Source: Sphingomonas phyllosphaerae
GTDB taxonomy: Bacteria; Pseudomonadota; Alphaproteobacteria; Sphingomonadales; Sphingomonadaceae
Assembly (NCBI RefSeq): GCF_029623345.1
Contig: NZ_JAPYKH010000004.1
Coordinates: forward strand, 1-64,000
Length of the DNA stretch: 64,000 bases
Reading direction: 5' to 3'
In this document: piece by piece, positions 20,932 through 29,343 of the stretch
Numbering within the stretch: position 1 is the first letter of the stretch
Layout: every line of letters begins with the position of its first letter
Position numbers and translations under genes: made by a program
The notes under the pieces: model-generated
Database searches by the model: none
What the model was told of the DNA's origin: nothing
Seen by the model: only the letters and a program-made list of their open reading frames with translations

Positions 20932-22158
20932 ATGACAGAACAGATCACGCGCTGGACACGATCGTTGGCACCGCTCGCGCTCCTGCTCGCCGCGCCGCTC
21001 GACGCCGCGTCGCGCAGCGCGGTGCGGCCGCACGAGCTCCGCATCGAGCGCGTGGTCGCGCTAGTGCGCCACGGCGTGCGCGCGCCGATCCCGGGCGAAG
21101 TGCCCGAGGGCACGCGCACCGACGCGGCGTGGCCGCGCTGGCCGGTCGCGCCCGAGCGGCTCACCCCGCACGGCGCGCGCGCGCTGCGGATCGAGGGCGC
21201 GCTGGCGCGACGCTGGCTCGACTCGCTCGGCCTCACCGCGCGCGGGCGCTGCCCCGCGGCCGGGCAGCTCAGCGTCTGGACCAACACCGCGGAGCGGACG
21301 ATCGCCAGCGGCGCCGCGCTGCTGGCGGGGCTCGCGCCCGGCTGTGCCGTGCCGGCCGGGCATCGCGGCGCGGGCGAGGTCGACCCCTTGTTCGAGCCGC
21401 TCCGCACCGGCGCCGCGCCGTTCGACGCGCGCGCCGCGATCGAGTCGATCCAGGCCTATACCGGCGGGGTCGAGCGCATGGCGGATCGCTACCGCCCGCA
21501 GCTCGCCGAGCTCGACCGCGCGCTCGGCTGCGGCGATCCGGCGGGCTGCGGCCCAGCCACACCCGCGGCGCTGCGCCCCAGCGCCGACGGTCGCGCGATC
21601 GAGCTGAGCGGCCCGATCCGCGACCAGTCGGGCACCGCGCAGGTACTGCTGCTGCAATATGCCGAGGGGCTGACCGCGCACACGCCGTGGGCGCGGATCG
21701 ACGCCGCCGCGCTGCGCCGACTCGGGGCGCTCCACGCCGCGCTGTTCGACGTCTTCTCGCGGCCGCCTTACATGGCGGCGCGCCAGGCGGGGCCGCTCGC
21801 ACGCCGCATCGAGGAGCGGCTCACCGCGCGCGACGCCCCCGCGATCGAGCTGCTGGTCGGGCATGACACCAACGTCGCCGCGCTCGCCGCGGTGCTGAGG
21901 GTGACGCTGACCGCGCCGGGCTATGCCGCGGGCGACGTCGCGCCCGGCGGTGCGCTGGTGCTCGAGCTGCTGCGCGGCCGCGCCGGAGCGCGCTTCGTCC
22001 GTGCGACCTATCGCACCCAGTCGCCGACCCAGCTGCGTCGGCTCGCGCGCGGCGGTTCGGTGACCAGGCTGGCGATCCCCGGCTGCGCCGGCGGCCCGGA
22101 GCGGAGCTGCCCGCTCGGCGAGTTCGTGCGGCTGCTGCGCGCGCGCACCGCGAGCTGA
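20932..22158 (+). CDS. exported histidine-type acid phosphatase (phytase/glucose-1-phosphatase family)
   Basis: This 408-residue protein has a Sec signal (about 25 residues) and the histidine acid phosphatase motifs LVRHGVRAP near the N-terminus (nucleophile His) and GHDTN in the C-terminal part (proton donor). Family members are periplasmic and hydrolyse phosphate esters such as phytate or glucose-1-phosphate. Which substrate is used here is not evident. GGAG six bases before the ATG at 20932 supports this start over a GTG 15 bases upstream. Confidence 0.88.
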   Translation: MTEQITRWTRSLAPLALLLAAPLDAASRSAVRPHELRIERVVALVRHGVRAPIPGEVPEGTRTDAAWPRWPVAPERLTPHGARALRIEGALARRWLDSLGLTARGRCPAAGQLSVWTNTAERTIASGAALLAGLAPGCAVPAGHRGAGEVDPLFEPLRTGAAPFDARAAIESIQAYTGGVERMADRYRPQLAELDRALGCGDPAGCGPATPAALRPSADGRAIELSGPIRDQSGTAQVLLLQYAEGLTAHTPWARIDAAALRRLGALHAALFDVFSRPPYMAARQAGPLARRIEERLTARDAPAIELLVGHDTNVAALAAVLRVTLTAPGYAAGDVAPGGALVLELLRGRAGARFVRATYRTQSPTQLRRLARGGSVTRLAIPGCAGGPERSCPLGEFVRLLRARTAS

Positions 22159-22199
22159 GTGCGGCTTGCACCCCCGCGTTGGCTCGCCGACAAGGGGGC

Positions 22200-23324
22200 A
22201 TGATCCGCTTCCTCCTCGCCCTGCTCGGGCTCGCCGCGTCGCCCGCGCTCGCCCAGCAGCAGGGTCAGCGCCCGCCGATCACCGCCGCGGCGCCGCAGCC
22301 CGGCGCGGCCCGCACCTGGCCGACGCGCGAGGCCGACGCCGAGCTGCGCGACGTCACCTTCGCCGCGGGTGGGACGATGGCACGGGTGCGGCTTCATTAC
22401 ACGACGCTCGGCACCCCGCATCGCGACGGGCGCGGCGAGATCGACAATGCGGTCATGGTGCTCCACGGCACCGGCGGCACCGGCAAGCAGTTCCTCCAGC
22501 CGCAGTTCGCCGACCAGCTCTACGGCCCGGGCCAGCCGCTCGACATCACGCGCTTCTACGTCATCCTGCCCGACAATATCGGGCACGGCGGCTCGTCCAA
22601 GCCGTCCGACGGCATGGGCCCCGACTTCCCGCGCTACGACTATGACGACATGGTCGCGCTGCAGCACCGGCTGGTGACCGAGACGCTCGGCATCAAGCGG
22701 CTGCGGCTGCTGATGGGCACGTCGATGGGGTGCATGCACGCGCTGCTGTGGGGCGAACGCTGGCCCGATGCCGCGCGCGCGCTGATGCCGCTCGGCTGCG
22801 AGGCCGTCCCGATCGCCGGGCTCAACCGGATGTGGCGCCAGCTCGCGATCGAGTCGATCACCGCCGACCCGGCCTACGCGGGCGGCCGCTATCGCGCGCA
22901 GCCGCTCGCCGGGCTGCGCGGCGCGGCCGCGCTGCTGTTCGTCGCGGGCGGCGCGCCGATCTACCTGCAGGACGCCTATCCGGCGCGCGACGCCGCGGCC
23001 GATTACGCGCGCCAGCGCGTCGCTTCCTCGCTCAAAGGGCTCGACGCCAACGACCTGATCTGGGCGCTCGATTCGTCGCGCAGCTACGATCCCTGGCCGC
23101 GGCTGGAGGCGATCACCGCGCCGGTGACCTGGATCAACTCGGCGGACGATTTCATCAATCCGCGCGCGCTTGACTATCCTACCCAGGCGGTGAAGCGGAT
23201 GCACGATGCGCGCTTCCGGCTGATCCCGGAGAGCGTCGATACGCGCGGCCACGGCAGCCACACCTGGGCGCGGCTGTGGAAGGACGACCTCATCGAACTG
23301 CTTGCGCGCTCTGCCCCGCGCTGA
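22200..23324 (+). CDS. exported alpha/beta hydrolase, MetX-like
   Basis: The 374-residue protein starts with a Sec signal (about 19 residues, cleaved near ALAQ). The fold resembles the homoserine acetyltransferase branch of alpha/beta hydrolases: VLHGTGGTG, nucleophile elbow GTSMGC, acid in NSADDFINP and catalytic His in GHGSHTW. An exported protein is unlikely to make O-acetylhomoserine, so an esterase or hydrolase role is more probable. AAGGGGG precedes the ATG. It sits in a row of exported proteins on the same strand. Confidence 0.85.
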   Translation: MIRFLLALLGLAASPALAQQQGQRPPITAAAPQPGAARTWPTREADAELRDVTFAAGGTMARVRLHYTTLGTPHRDGRGEIDNAVMVLHGTGGTGKQFLQPQFADQLYGPGQPLDITRFYVILPDNIGHGGSSKPSDGMGPDFPRYDYDDMVALQHRLVTETLGIKRLRLLMGTSMGCMHALLWGERWPDAARALMPLGCEAVPIAGLNRMWRQLAIESITADPAYAGGRYRAQPLAGLRGAAALLFVAGGAPIYLQDAYPARDAAADYARQRVASSLKGLDANDLIWALDSSRSYDPWPRLEAITAPVTWINSADDFINPRALDYPTQAVKRMHDARFRLIPESVDTRGHGSHTWARLWKDDLIELLARSAPR

Positions 23325-23365
23325 TCGGCTTGCACGCGCGGCCCGCCCGACCTAGCGCCGAGCGC

Positions 23366-24016
23366 ATGCGTCCCCTGCTCCCGCTCGTCGCGCTCGCCGC
23401 GCTGCTCTCCCCGCCCGTCGCGGCGCAGCGCGCCGACCGCGCTACGCCCGGCTGGGTGCGGGTCCGGCTCGAGACCGCGGACGGCCCGATCGTGCTCGCG
23501 CTCGACGCCCGTCACGCGCCGGTGACAACCGCCAATTTCATGCGCTACGTCGATGACGGCCGGTTTGACGGCGTCAGCTTCTATCGCACCGCGCGTAACA
23601 AGCGCGACCCGCGCTACGGCTTCATCCAGTCGGGCATCCGCACCGACGCGCGGCGCTTCCTCGACACGATCCCGCACGAGTCGACCAAGCAGACCGGGAT
23701 CAAGCATCTCGACATGACGATCTCGATGGCACGCCTTGGCCCCCCCGGCGCGGCCAACGGCAATTGGTTCATCACCGTCGGCGCGATCCCGTCGATGGAC
23801 TGGAGCCCGACCAACCCGGGCTATGCCGCCTTCGGTCGAGTCGTCGCGGGGCAGGCGACGGTAAAGCGCATCCTCGCCGAACCCACCGGGGGCGGGATGA
23901 AGGGTACGCTGATGCTCCAGCCGGTTCGCGTCGACAAGGCGATCCGGCTCGACGGCACGGCCAAGCCGACCGGCCGCCCGCGCCCCTGGCTGATCGAGCG
24001 CCGCCGCGACGGCTGA
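23366..24016 (+). CDS. periplasmic cyclophilin-type peptidyl-prolyl isomerase
   Basis: This 216-residue protein has a Sec signal of about 20 residues and a cyclophilin domain with ETADGPIVLALDARHAPVTTANF, FDGVSFYRTARN, NGNWFITVG and FGRVVAGQ. The usual FHRVI active-site motif reads FYRTA, so activity may be reduced. It would assist folding of envelope proteins. It begins 41 bases after the hydrolase gene, on the same strand. Confidence 0.88.
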   Translation: MRPLLPLVALAALLSPPVAAQRADRATPGWVRVRLETADGPIVLALDARHAPVTTANFMRYVDDGRFDGVSFYRTARNKRDPRYGFIQSGIRTDARRFLDTIPHESTKQTGIKHLDMTISMARLGPPGAANGNWFITVGAIPSMDWSPTNPGYAAFGRVVAGQATVKRILAEPTGGGMKGTLMLQPVRVDKAIRLDGTAKPTGRPRPWLIERRRDG

Positions 24017-24063
24017 ACTCCTGGCGCTTGCGGCTCGTTAGGATCGCAGCGAAGGAGAATGAC

Positions 24064-24255
24064 ATGAGCGAGCAGCCGAACAAGCCGGGCGGTGACTTCC
24101 GCGAGGACGGCAAGATCCGCGACGCGGGCGATGAGCAGGCGGTCAAGAACCAGGGCGGCACCACGCCCGAGGCGTATCCGAAGAAAGACGGCGGTCGCGC
24201 CACCGGCGAGGACAGCGCGGTCGGTGCTGGCCGCGGGGAGAGCGACGGGCAGTAG
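24064..24255 (+). CDS. small hydrophilic, probably disordered protein
   Basis: The 63-residue product is rich in Gly, Asp, Glu, Lys and Gln with almost no hydrophobic residues, so it should be unstructured and soluble. A clear GAAGGAG site lies about 6 bases before the ATG, which supports expression. It recalls small stress-related hydrophilic proteins, but no family is recognised. A palindrome at 24278 follows the stop and may end transcription. Confidence 0.65.
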   Translation: MSEQPNKPGGDFREDGKIRDAGDEQAVKNQGGTTPEAYPKKDGGRATGEDSAVGAGRGESDGQ

Positions 24256-24277
24256 CGAGACCGCTACGCTCCCTTGA

Positions 24278-24440
24278 GCTCCCGCACAGGCGGGAGCCCA
24301 GGAGACCTTGGCGGGCCGAGCGACCGGTCTGTTTGGCGTTTGGTCCACCTCGACGTCGGCGTGCTCCGGCGAACGTCGGAGCCCAGCGCGACCAGCATTA
24401 CCGCTTGCCGCTCTGCGCTCCAACTTGCGCCGGAGCACTC
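24278..24440. repeat. class B palindromic repeat cluster
   Basis: GCTCCCGC (24278-24285), loop of four, GCGGGAGC (24290-24297) is followed by a second near-perfect dyad, CTCCGGCG/CGTCGGAG (24364-24381), and a half-site CGCCGGAGCA near 24431. The cluster fills the gap between convergent genes; nothing else is seen here. Confidence 0.7.
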
Positions 24441-24496
24441 GTCGCGGGCGACGCGGATCTTCCACCAACGTCCCGCGCTTGCCCGGCGTCGTTCGC

Positions 24497-24925
24497 CTAC
24501 CCCCGCGGCATAGCCTCGACGAAGGCGCGCACCGTGTCGGCGATCGGCACGGGACGTCCGGTTGGCAGGTGGACGTTGACGCTCACCATCGTGATCACGC
24601 TGCACAGCGCGCCGGTGGCCGGGTTGGTCAGCTCGAAGCGCAGCGTCATGCTGGTGGTGCCGAGCTTCTCGACTCGCACATGGGCCTCGACCTCGTCGCC
24701 CCAGGTGAAGGGCGCGAGATAGTCGAGCTCGGCACGACGAACGTGGAACTCGCTCTCCTCCCACGCCGCGCCGAGTACCGCGGCGATGCCGCTTGCCCGC
24801 CAGAACTCGGTCGCGGCGACGTCGGCATATTCGAGGTAGCGCGAGTTGAAGACGACGCGCTGGCCGTCGATCTCGGCGTAGCGCACGCGGAAGCGGGTGG
24901 AGAAGGCGAAGCCGGGACGGGTCAT
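24497..24925 (-). CDS. acyl-CoA thioesterase (4HBT hotdog fold)
   Basis: This 142-residue hotdog protein has VRYAEIDGQRVVFNSRYLEYAD, the YbgC/FadM pattern with catalytic Asp in EID and an Asn-Arg-Tyr segment on the long helix. It would hydrolyse acyl-CoA in the cytosol. Substrate chain length is unknown. It stands upstream of, and separate from, the TPM genes on the same strand. Confidence 0.88.
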   Translation of the reverse strand: MTRPGFAFSTRFRVRYAEIDGQRVVFNSRYLEYADVAATEFWRASGIAAVLGAAWEESEFHVRRAELDYLAPFTWGDEVEAHVRVEKLGTTSMTLRFELTNPATGALCSVITMVSVNVHLPTGRPVPIADTVRAFVEAMPRG

Positions 24926-24982
24926 AGGCGGCGCGCTGTGACGACGCGGACGCGTCGGGTCAACCGCGACGGGCCACGCGCC

Positions 24983-25642
24983 TTATAGCTCGATCACGCG
25001 GTCGGGCAGCTCGTTGACGTCGCTCGCGCTCTTGGGCAGCTGCTCGGCCAGAATCGCGCCGATCGCACCCACCGCCGCGACCATGCCCTCGCCCGGCTGC
25101 CCCGCGCGCACCGAGTCGACCAGCGCCGCCATCGCCGCGCCCCAGCGCTCGGGCGGCACCGCGGCGTGGACCGCGCGGTCGGCGACGATCTCCGCGGCGT
25201 GCTCGTCGGCGGAGAGGTAGAGCAACACCGCCTCGCGCCCCGCGGTACGGCGCTCCGCGGCCAGGCGGAAGTAGAGCAGCGCGCGCCGCCGCACCCGCCG
25301 TCGCCGGGTCGCGCGCGGGGTCAGCGCGAGTCGCAGCGGCATCCAGGCGAGCAGCAATCGCGCGAGCAGAAAGGTCGCCGCCTGCGCCACCAGCAGCAGC
25401 GCGAGTGCGGGCGCACGCGACTCGCCCCAGCCGTTGCCGGGCGCGAGCGACGCCGGCCACAGCGCCGCCACCGCGGGCACCGCCAGCGTGGCGAGCAGCG
25501 CATAATGGAGCGCGACATCGTGATAGGCGTCGGAGCGCTCGCTCACCACGGTGACGATCTCGCCGTCGGTGGCGCGCTCGGCCGTAGTGACCGCCCGGGT
25601 CACCGCGGCGCGTTCCGCGGGAGTGAGCACCAGTCGCGCCAT
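24983..25642 (-). CDS. TPM-domain membrane protein, second copy
   Basis: The 219-residue protein resembles the domain of unknown biochemical role called TPM, with GEIVTVVSERSDAYHD near the N-terminus, two hydrophobic segments in the middle and a C-terminal TPM half (LYLSADEHAAEIVADRAV). Its start overlaps the stop of the neighbouring YgcG-like gene, so they are co-translated. LemA-TPM-TPM is a widespread set linked to envelope stress. The function here is inferred only from that association. Confidence 0.82.
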   Translation of the reverse strand: MARLVLTPAERAAVTRAVTTAERATDGEIVTVVSERSDAYHDVALHYALLATLAVPAVAALWPASLAPGNGWGESRAPALALLLVAQAATFLLARLLLAWMPLRLALTPRATRRRRVRRRALLYFRLAAERRTAGREAVLLYLSADEHAAEIVADRAVHAAVPPERWGAAMAALVDSVRAGQPGEGMVAAVGAIGAILAEQLPKSASDVNELPDRVIEL

Positions 25643-26448
25643 CACCAGCTGCCGCTCGCGCCGCCACCGCCGAACGAGCCGCCCCCGCCGGAGAAGCCCC
25701 CACCGGAGAAGCCGCCTCCTGACGAGCCGCCGCCCCAGCCCGATCCGCCACCGCCCCAGATCACCACCGGCGCGAACCCGCCGCGATAGCGCCGGCCGCC
25801 GGCGGAACGGCGCAGCAGCGGCAGCAGCACGAAGACGAGCACGACCGCGATCCAGAAGGCCGCGACCGTCCACTCGCCGCCCTCATCCTGCGCTGGTGCC
25901 GGCTTGGCGCTGGCCTGCGCGGCGCGGCGCTCGGCAGCTTCGAGCGGCAGCTTGAGCTGCTCGGCGAGCTGCTGCGCGCCCGCGACGATGCCGCCCGCCA
26001 TGTCGCCGTCGCGGAAGCGCGGCAGGATGGTCTGGTTGACGACGATGCTGGCGTAGGCGTCGGTGACGATCGGCTCAAGCCCGTAGCCGACCTCGACCCG
26101 CACCTTGCGCTCGCTCGGCGCCACCAGCAGGATCACGCCGTTGTTCGCGCCTTTCTGGCCGATGCCCCAAGCGCGCCCGAGCCGATAGCCATAGTCCTCG
26201 ATCGTATAGCCTTGCAGGCTCGGCACGGTGGCGACGACGAGCTGGCGCGACGACGCCTGCTCGACTGCGGCGGAGAGCTGGTCGAGCTGGGTGACCTGGT
26301 CGGCGTCGAGCAGCTTGGCGGCGTCGACGACGCGGCCGGTCAGCGGCGGGAACTGTTGTGCGCTCGCGGTCGTCGCGGCAAGCAGCCACAGCGCCGCGAC
26401 CAGAAGCGCGCACCAGCGCTCCACCATCGCGGACGTTTGGTCCGCCAT
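25642..26448 (-). CDS. YgcG-like TPM-domain protein with glycine-rich tail
   Basis: This protein of about 268 residues has a signal segment, a periplasmic TPM domain (LTGRVVDAAKLLDADQ, IEDYGYRLGRAWGIGQKGANNGVILLVA), one membrane helix near residue 195 and a Gly/Ser/Phe-rich C-terminal tail (repeats of SGGGFSGGG type). Plant TPM homologues help repair photosystem II; the bacterial role is unclear. An internal ATG at 26427 would give a shorter, better signal peptide. It lies between lemA and the second TPM gene. Confidence 0.85.
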   Translation of the reverse strand: MADQTSAMVERWCALLVAALWLLAATTASAQQFPPLTGRVVDAAKLLDADQVTQLDQLSAAVEQASSRQLVVATVPSLQGYTIEDYGYRLGRAWGIGQKGANNGVILLVAPSERKVRVEVGYGLEPIVTDAYASIVVNQTILPRFRDGDMAGGIVAGAQQLAEQLKLPLEAAERRAAQASAKPAPAQDEGGEWTVAAFWIAVVLVFVLLPLLRRSAGGRRYRGGFAPVVIWGGGGSGWGGGSSGGGFSGGGFSGGGGSFGGGGASGSW

Positions 26449-26463
26449 GCCGAAAGCGCGGGC

Positions 26464-26540
26464 GTGCTCCTGCGCACGCGGGAACCCATGGTCCCGAACG
26501 CCGATCCCGCGGCTCGGGGCTCCGGCGTTCGCCGGAGCAC
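26464..26540. repeat. class B palindrome inside the LemA-TPM operon
   Basis: GCTCCGGCG (26519-26527), two-base loop, CGCCGGAGC (26530-26538) is a perfect 9-pair stem. A weaker partner (GTGCTCCTGCGCACGCGGGA) begins at 26464. It separates lemA from the YgcG-like gene within one transcription direction. Confidence 0.75.
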
Positions 26541-26592
26541 GCTTCCGCTTCGATGAGTCGGACCTCGATCCGCGCGCGAGCATCGTCGCGGC

Positions 26593-27171
26593 TCAGCTGC
26601 CGAAGTTGACCGTCGGCGCCTGCTCGGCCCCGGGGCTCGTCGCCTGGAAGGGGACGAGCGGCTTGGCGCCGTAGAAGATCTTGGCGCCGACCGCGTCGGG
26701 GAAGGTGCGGATGCGGGTGTTGTAGTCCTGCACCGCCTGGTTGTAGTCGCGGCGCGCGATGGTGATACGGTTCTCGGTCCCCTCCAGCTGCGACTGGAGC
26801 GAGAGGAAGTTCTGGTTCGACTTGAGGTCGGGATAGGCCTCCTGCAACCGCTGCAGCGACAGCGTCACCGCGTTCTGCGCGGCGGCGTAGCGCTGCACCG
26901 CGGCCGGGTCGCTGAGCTGGTCGCCGCTCACCTGGATGCGATTGGCCGAGGCGCGCGCCTCGGTGACGCGGGTGAGCACGTCCGACTCCTGCTTGGCATA
27001 GCCTTTCACCGTCGCGACGAGGTTGGGGATCAGGTCGGCGCGGCGCTGATATTCGTTCTGCACGTCGGCCCAGCGCGCCTTGGCATTCTCCTCGGCGGTA
27101 GGGACGCTGTTCACCCCGCAGGCGGCGAGCGGCAAAGCCATCACGAGCGCGGCGGTGCGGCGGTGCATCAT
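26593..27171 (-). CDS. LemA-family lipoprotein
   Basis: This 192-residue protein has a lipoprotein signal with LAAC (Cys18), then long helices with the LemA signatures WADVQNEYQRRADLIPNLVATVKGYA, SNQNFLSLQSQLEGTENRI and FPDAVGAKIF. LemA proteins are membrane-tethered helical bundles that accompany TPM proteins. GAGGGG lies 9 bases before the ATG. It heads a three-gene set on the minus strand. Confidence 0.93.
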   Translation of the reverse strand: MMHRRTAALVMALPLAACGVNSVPTAEENAKARWADVQNEYQRRADLIPNLVATVKGYAKQESDVLTRVTEARASANRIQVSGDQLSDPAAVQRYAAAQNAVTLSLQRLQEAYPDLKSNQNFLSLQSQLEGTENRITIARRDYNQAVQDYNTRIRTFPDAVGAKIFYGAKPLVPFQATSPGAEQAPTVNFGS

Positions 27172-27265
27172 CTCGAAATCCCCTCTTTCCCGCGAACTAT
27201 ACGCCGGCGCCAACGCGGGCGTAGCGGTAAAAGTTACCAGGGGAGTAACGATCTTCTTGCGGTGG

Positions 27266-27682
27266 TCAGCCGCTGGCGGCCGGCGCGGAGGTGGACGGGG
27301 GCACGGACGAAGGCACCTGCCAGCGTGCGCGCTCCTCGAGCAGGCGCGTCACCGCGGCCATGTTCGCGCTGCCCCACTCGCACAACGGCGCCAGCGCGGC
27401 GGCGAGGCCGTGGCCGAGCGGCGTCAGCGTGTAATCCACGCGTGGCGGCACCTCGTGATAGTCGCGGCGGGTGACGATGCCGTCGACCTCAAGCTCCTTG
27501 AGCTGCTGGATCAACACCTTGTCGCTGACGCCCCGGACCGCGCGCTTGAGCGCGCCGTAGCGGTTCGGCCCCGACACGAGAAAGTAGATGATCAGCGGCT
27601 TCCACTTGCCCGCGATCACGCGGAGCGTGGCGTCGAGTCCGCAGCTGAAGCCCGGCGAAGGAAGGTCGGTGGCATTCGTCAT
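27266..27682 (-). CDS. HxlR-family winged-helix regulator
   Basis: This 138-residue regulator has an N-terminal Cys (FSCGLDATLRVIAGKWK), then ALKRAVRGVSDKVLIQQLKELE and RRDYHEVPPRVDYTLTPLG, the HxlR DNA-binding helix and wing. The single Cys near the N-terminus is typical of redox or aldehyde-sensing members. It is divergent from an SDR gene, its likely target, with dyads between them. A start 27 bases upstream is possible. Confidence 0.92.
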   Translation of the reverse strand: MTNATDLPSPGFSCGLDATLRVIAGKWKPLIIYFLVSGPNRYGALKRAVRGVSDKVLIQQLKELEVDGIVTRRDYHEVPPRVDYTLTPLGHGLAAALAPLCEWGSANMAAVTRLLEERARWQVPSSVPPSTSAPAASG

Positions 27683-27688
27683 AATTAA

Positions 27689-27728
27689 GGTACTTACCAA
27701 AAGGTGCATACTTGCCGACAGGTAGGCA
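27689..27728. promoter_or_regulatory. putative HxlR operator region
   Basis: The divergent gap holds three short dyads in a row: GGTACTTACC (27689-27698), ACC-AAAA-GGT (27696-27705) and TGCC/GGCA (27713-27728). AT-rich sequence is rare in this genome, so this is the probable control region for both genes. Confidence 0.45.
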
Positions 27729-27771
27729 CGCCATCAGCTCTGCGCCAGTTCGAAGAACGGAGCAGACGACC

Positions 27772-28506
27772 ATGAAGAGACTGAAAGGCAAGACCGCGGT
27801 GGTGACCGGCGGCGGGACGGGCATCGGCTTCGCGACCGCCAAGCGCTTCATCGACGAGGGCGCGTTCGTCTACGTCACCGGGCGCCGGCGGGAACCGCTC
27901 GACCGCGCGGTGGAAGCTCTCGGCGGCAACGTGCGCGCGGTGCAGGGATCGGTGTCCGACCTCGCCGACCTCGCGCGGCTGTTCGATCAGGTGAAAACCG
28001 AGCGCGGTACGCTCGACGTGCTGTTCGCCAACGCCGGCCACGGCGACCTCGTGCCGCTCGGCAAGATCACCGAGGAACAGTATCAGCGTACCTTCGACAT
28101 CAACGTGAAGGGCGTGCTGTTCACGGTGCAGGCGGCGCTGCCGCTGATGCGCGTGGGCGGCTCGATCATCCTCACCGGCTCGACCACCGGCTCGATGGGC
28201 ACCCCCGCGTTCAGCGTCTACAGCGCGACCAAGGCGGCGGTGCGCAACTTCGCGCGCAGCTGGGCGCAGGACCTGCGCGGCACCGGCATCCGCGTCAACG
28301 TGCTCTCGCCCGGACCGACGCTGACCGAATTGGCGCAGGAAGTGGTCGGCCGCGACGCGATGCTTGATTTGGGTGCGGGCACCCCGATCGGCCGCGTCGG
28401 GCAGCCCGACGAAATCGCCGCGGTGGCAGCCTTCCTCGCCTCGTCGGACAGCAGCTTCATGACCGGCAGCGAAGTCTTCGCCGACGGCGGCCTAGCGCAG
28501 ATCTGA
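27772..28506 (+). CDS. SDR-family oxidoreductase
   Basis: This 244-residue short-chain dehydrogenase has the TGGGTGIG nucleotide-binding motif, NAGHGD, the catalytic Ser (TGSTTGS) and YSATK. GRRREP after the second strand suggests NADP preference. It is divergently controlled with an HxlR regulator, a common arrangement for aldehyde or quinone-responsive reductases. The substrate is unknown. Confidence 0.92.
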   Translation: MKRLKGKTAVVTGGGTGIGFATAKRFIDEGAFVYVTGRRREPLDRAVEALGGNVRAVQGSVSDLADLARLFDQVKTERGTLDVLFANAGHGDLVPLGKITEEQYQRTFDINVKGVLFTVQAALPLMRVGGSIILTGSTTGSMGTPAFSVYSATKAAVRNFARSWAQDLRGTGIRVNVLSPGPTLTELAQEVVGRDAMLDLGAGTPIGRVGQPDEIAAVAAFLASSDSSFMTGSEVFADGGLAQI

Positions 28507-28590
28507 GCGCCCCGCGGCGACTCACTGGACCGCGCCGCAGAACAGCGGCAACCTCGGCAAATGGAACCTGATTCCCGCCGAGGTGCACCC

Positions 28591-29325
28591 ATGGTCGAGC
28601 GCGCGCGCAGCGTCGCCGCGGGCTTCGCCGACGTCGGCCTCACCCAGGCCGAGGAGCTGCTGCGGCGCGTCTCGCCCGAGGGACGCGCGCAGGCGCGGCG
28701 CGAGCGCGAGGCGCGCGCGCGGCGTCATCGCCGGCTGCTCGCGCGGCTCGTGCTCGCGGCGGCGGCGTCGCTGCTGGTCTGGGCGCTGCTCGCGCTCGCG
28801 GTCGCGCCGGCGGTCGCGCTCGCCGTCGCCGCGGCGCTGATGCTGCTGCTGACGACGCTGGTGCTGCTCCGCGCGGCTCCCAGTGCGCCGGGGCGTGAGG
28901 CGCTCGCCGGCGCGGCGCTGCCCGATCTCGCCGCCGAGGCGGCGCTGTGGCTCGCCGCACAGCGCCGCGGGTTGCCGCCGCCCGCGCTGCGGCTGAGCGA
29001 GACGATGACGCAGCGGCTCGAGACGCTCGCGCCGCGGCTCGCGCAGCTCGACCCGCGCAGCCCCGCGGCGGCGCAGGTCCGCGCGCTGATCGCGGTCGAG
29101 CTGCCCGAGCTGGTCGACGGCTGGCGCGCGGTACCGATCTCGCTGCGCGGCAGCGCACGCGACGGTGCGCCCGCGCCGGATTTGCTGCTCGAAAATGGGC
29201 TGCGGCTGCTCGACGGCGAGCTCGCCCGGGTCGATTCGCAGCTCGGCCGCGGCGCGCTCGACGGAATCGCGGTGCAGGGCCGTTACCTCGAGCTGAAGTA
29301 CGACGCCGACGGCGACTTGCGCTGA
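28591..29325 (+). CDS. hypothetical membrane protein with two transmembrane segments
   Basis: The 244-residue product has a charged Arg-rich N-terminus with a helical segment, two adjacent membrane helices (about residues 50-95) and a long soluble C-terminal part of Leu/Ala/Arg-rich helices. No family is recognised. GAGG seven bases before the ATG at 28591 favours this start over an ATG 30 bases upstream. It converges on the Fap-like cluster with an 18-base gap. Confidence 0.65.
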   Translation: MVERARSVAAGFADVGLTQAEELLRRVSPEGRAQARREREARARRHRRLLARLVLAAAASLLVWALLALAVAPAVALAVAAALMLLLTTLVLLRAAPSAPGREALAGAALPDLAAEAALWLAAQRRGLPPPALRLSETMTQRLETLAPRLAQLDPRSPAAAQVRALIAVELPELVDGWRAVPISLRGSARDGAPAPDLLLENGLRLLDGELARVDSQLGRGALDGIAVQGRYLELKYDADGDLR

Positions 29326-29343
29326 GCTCGCCCCCCGCCCCCC

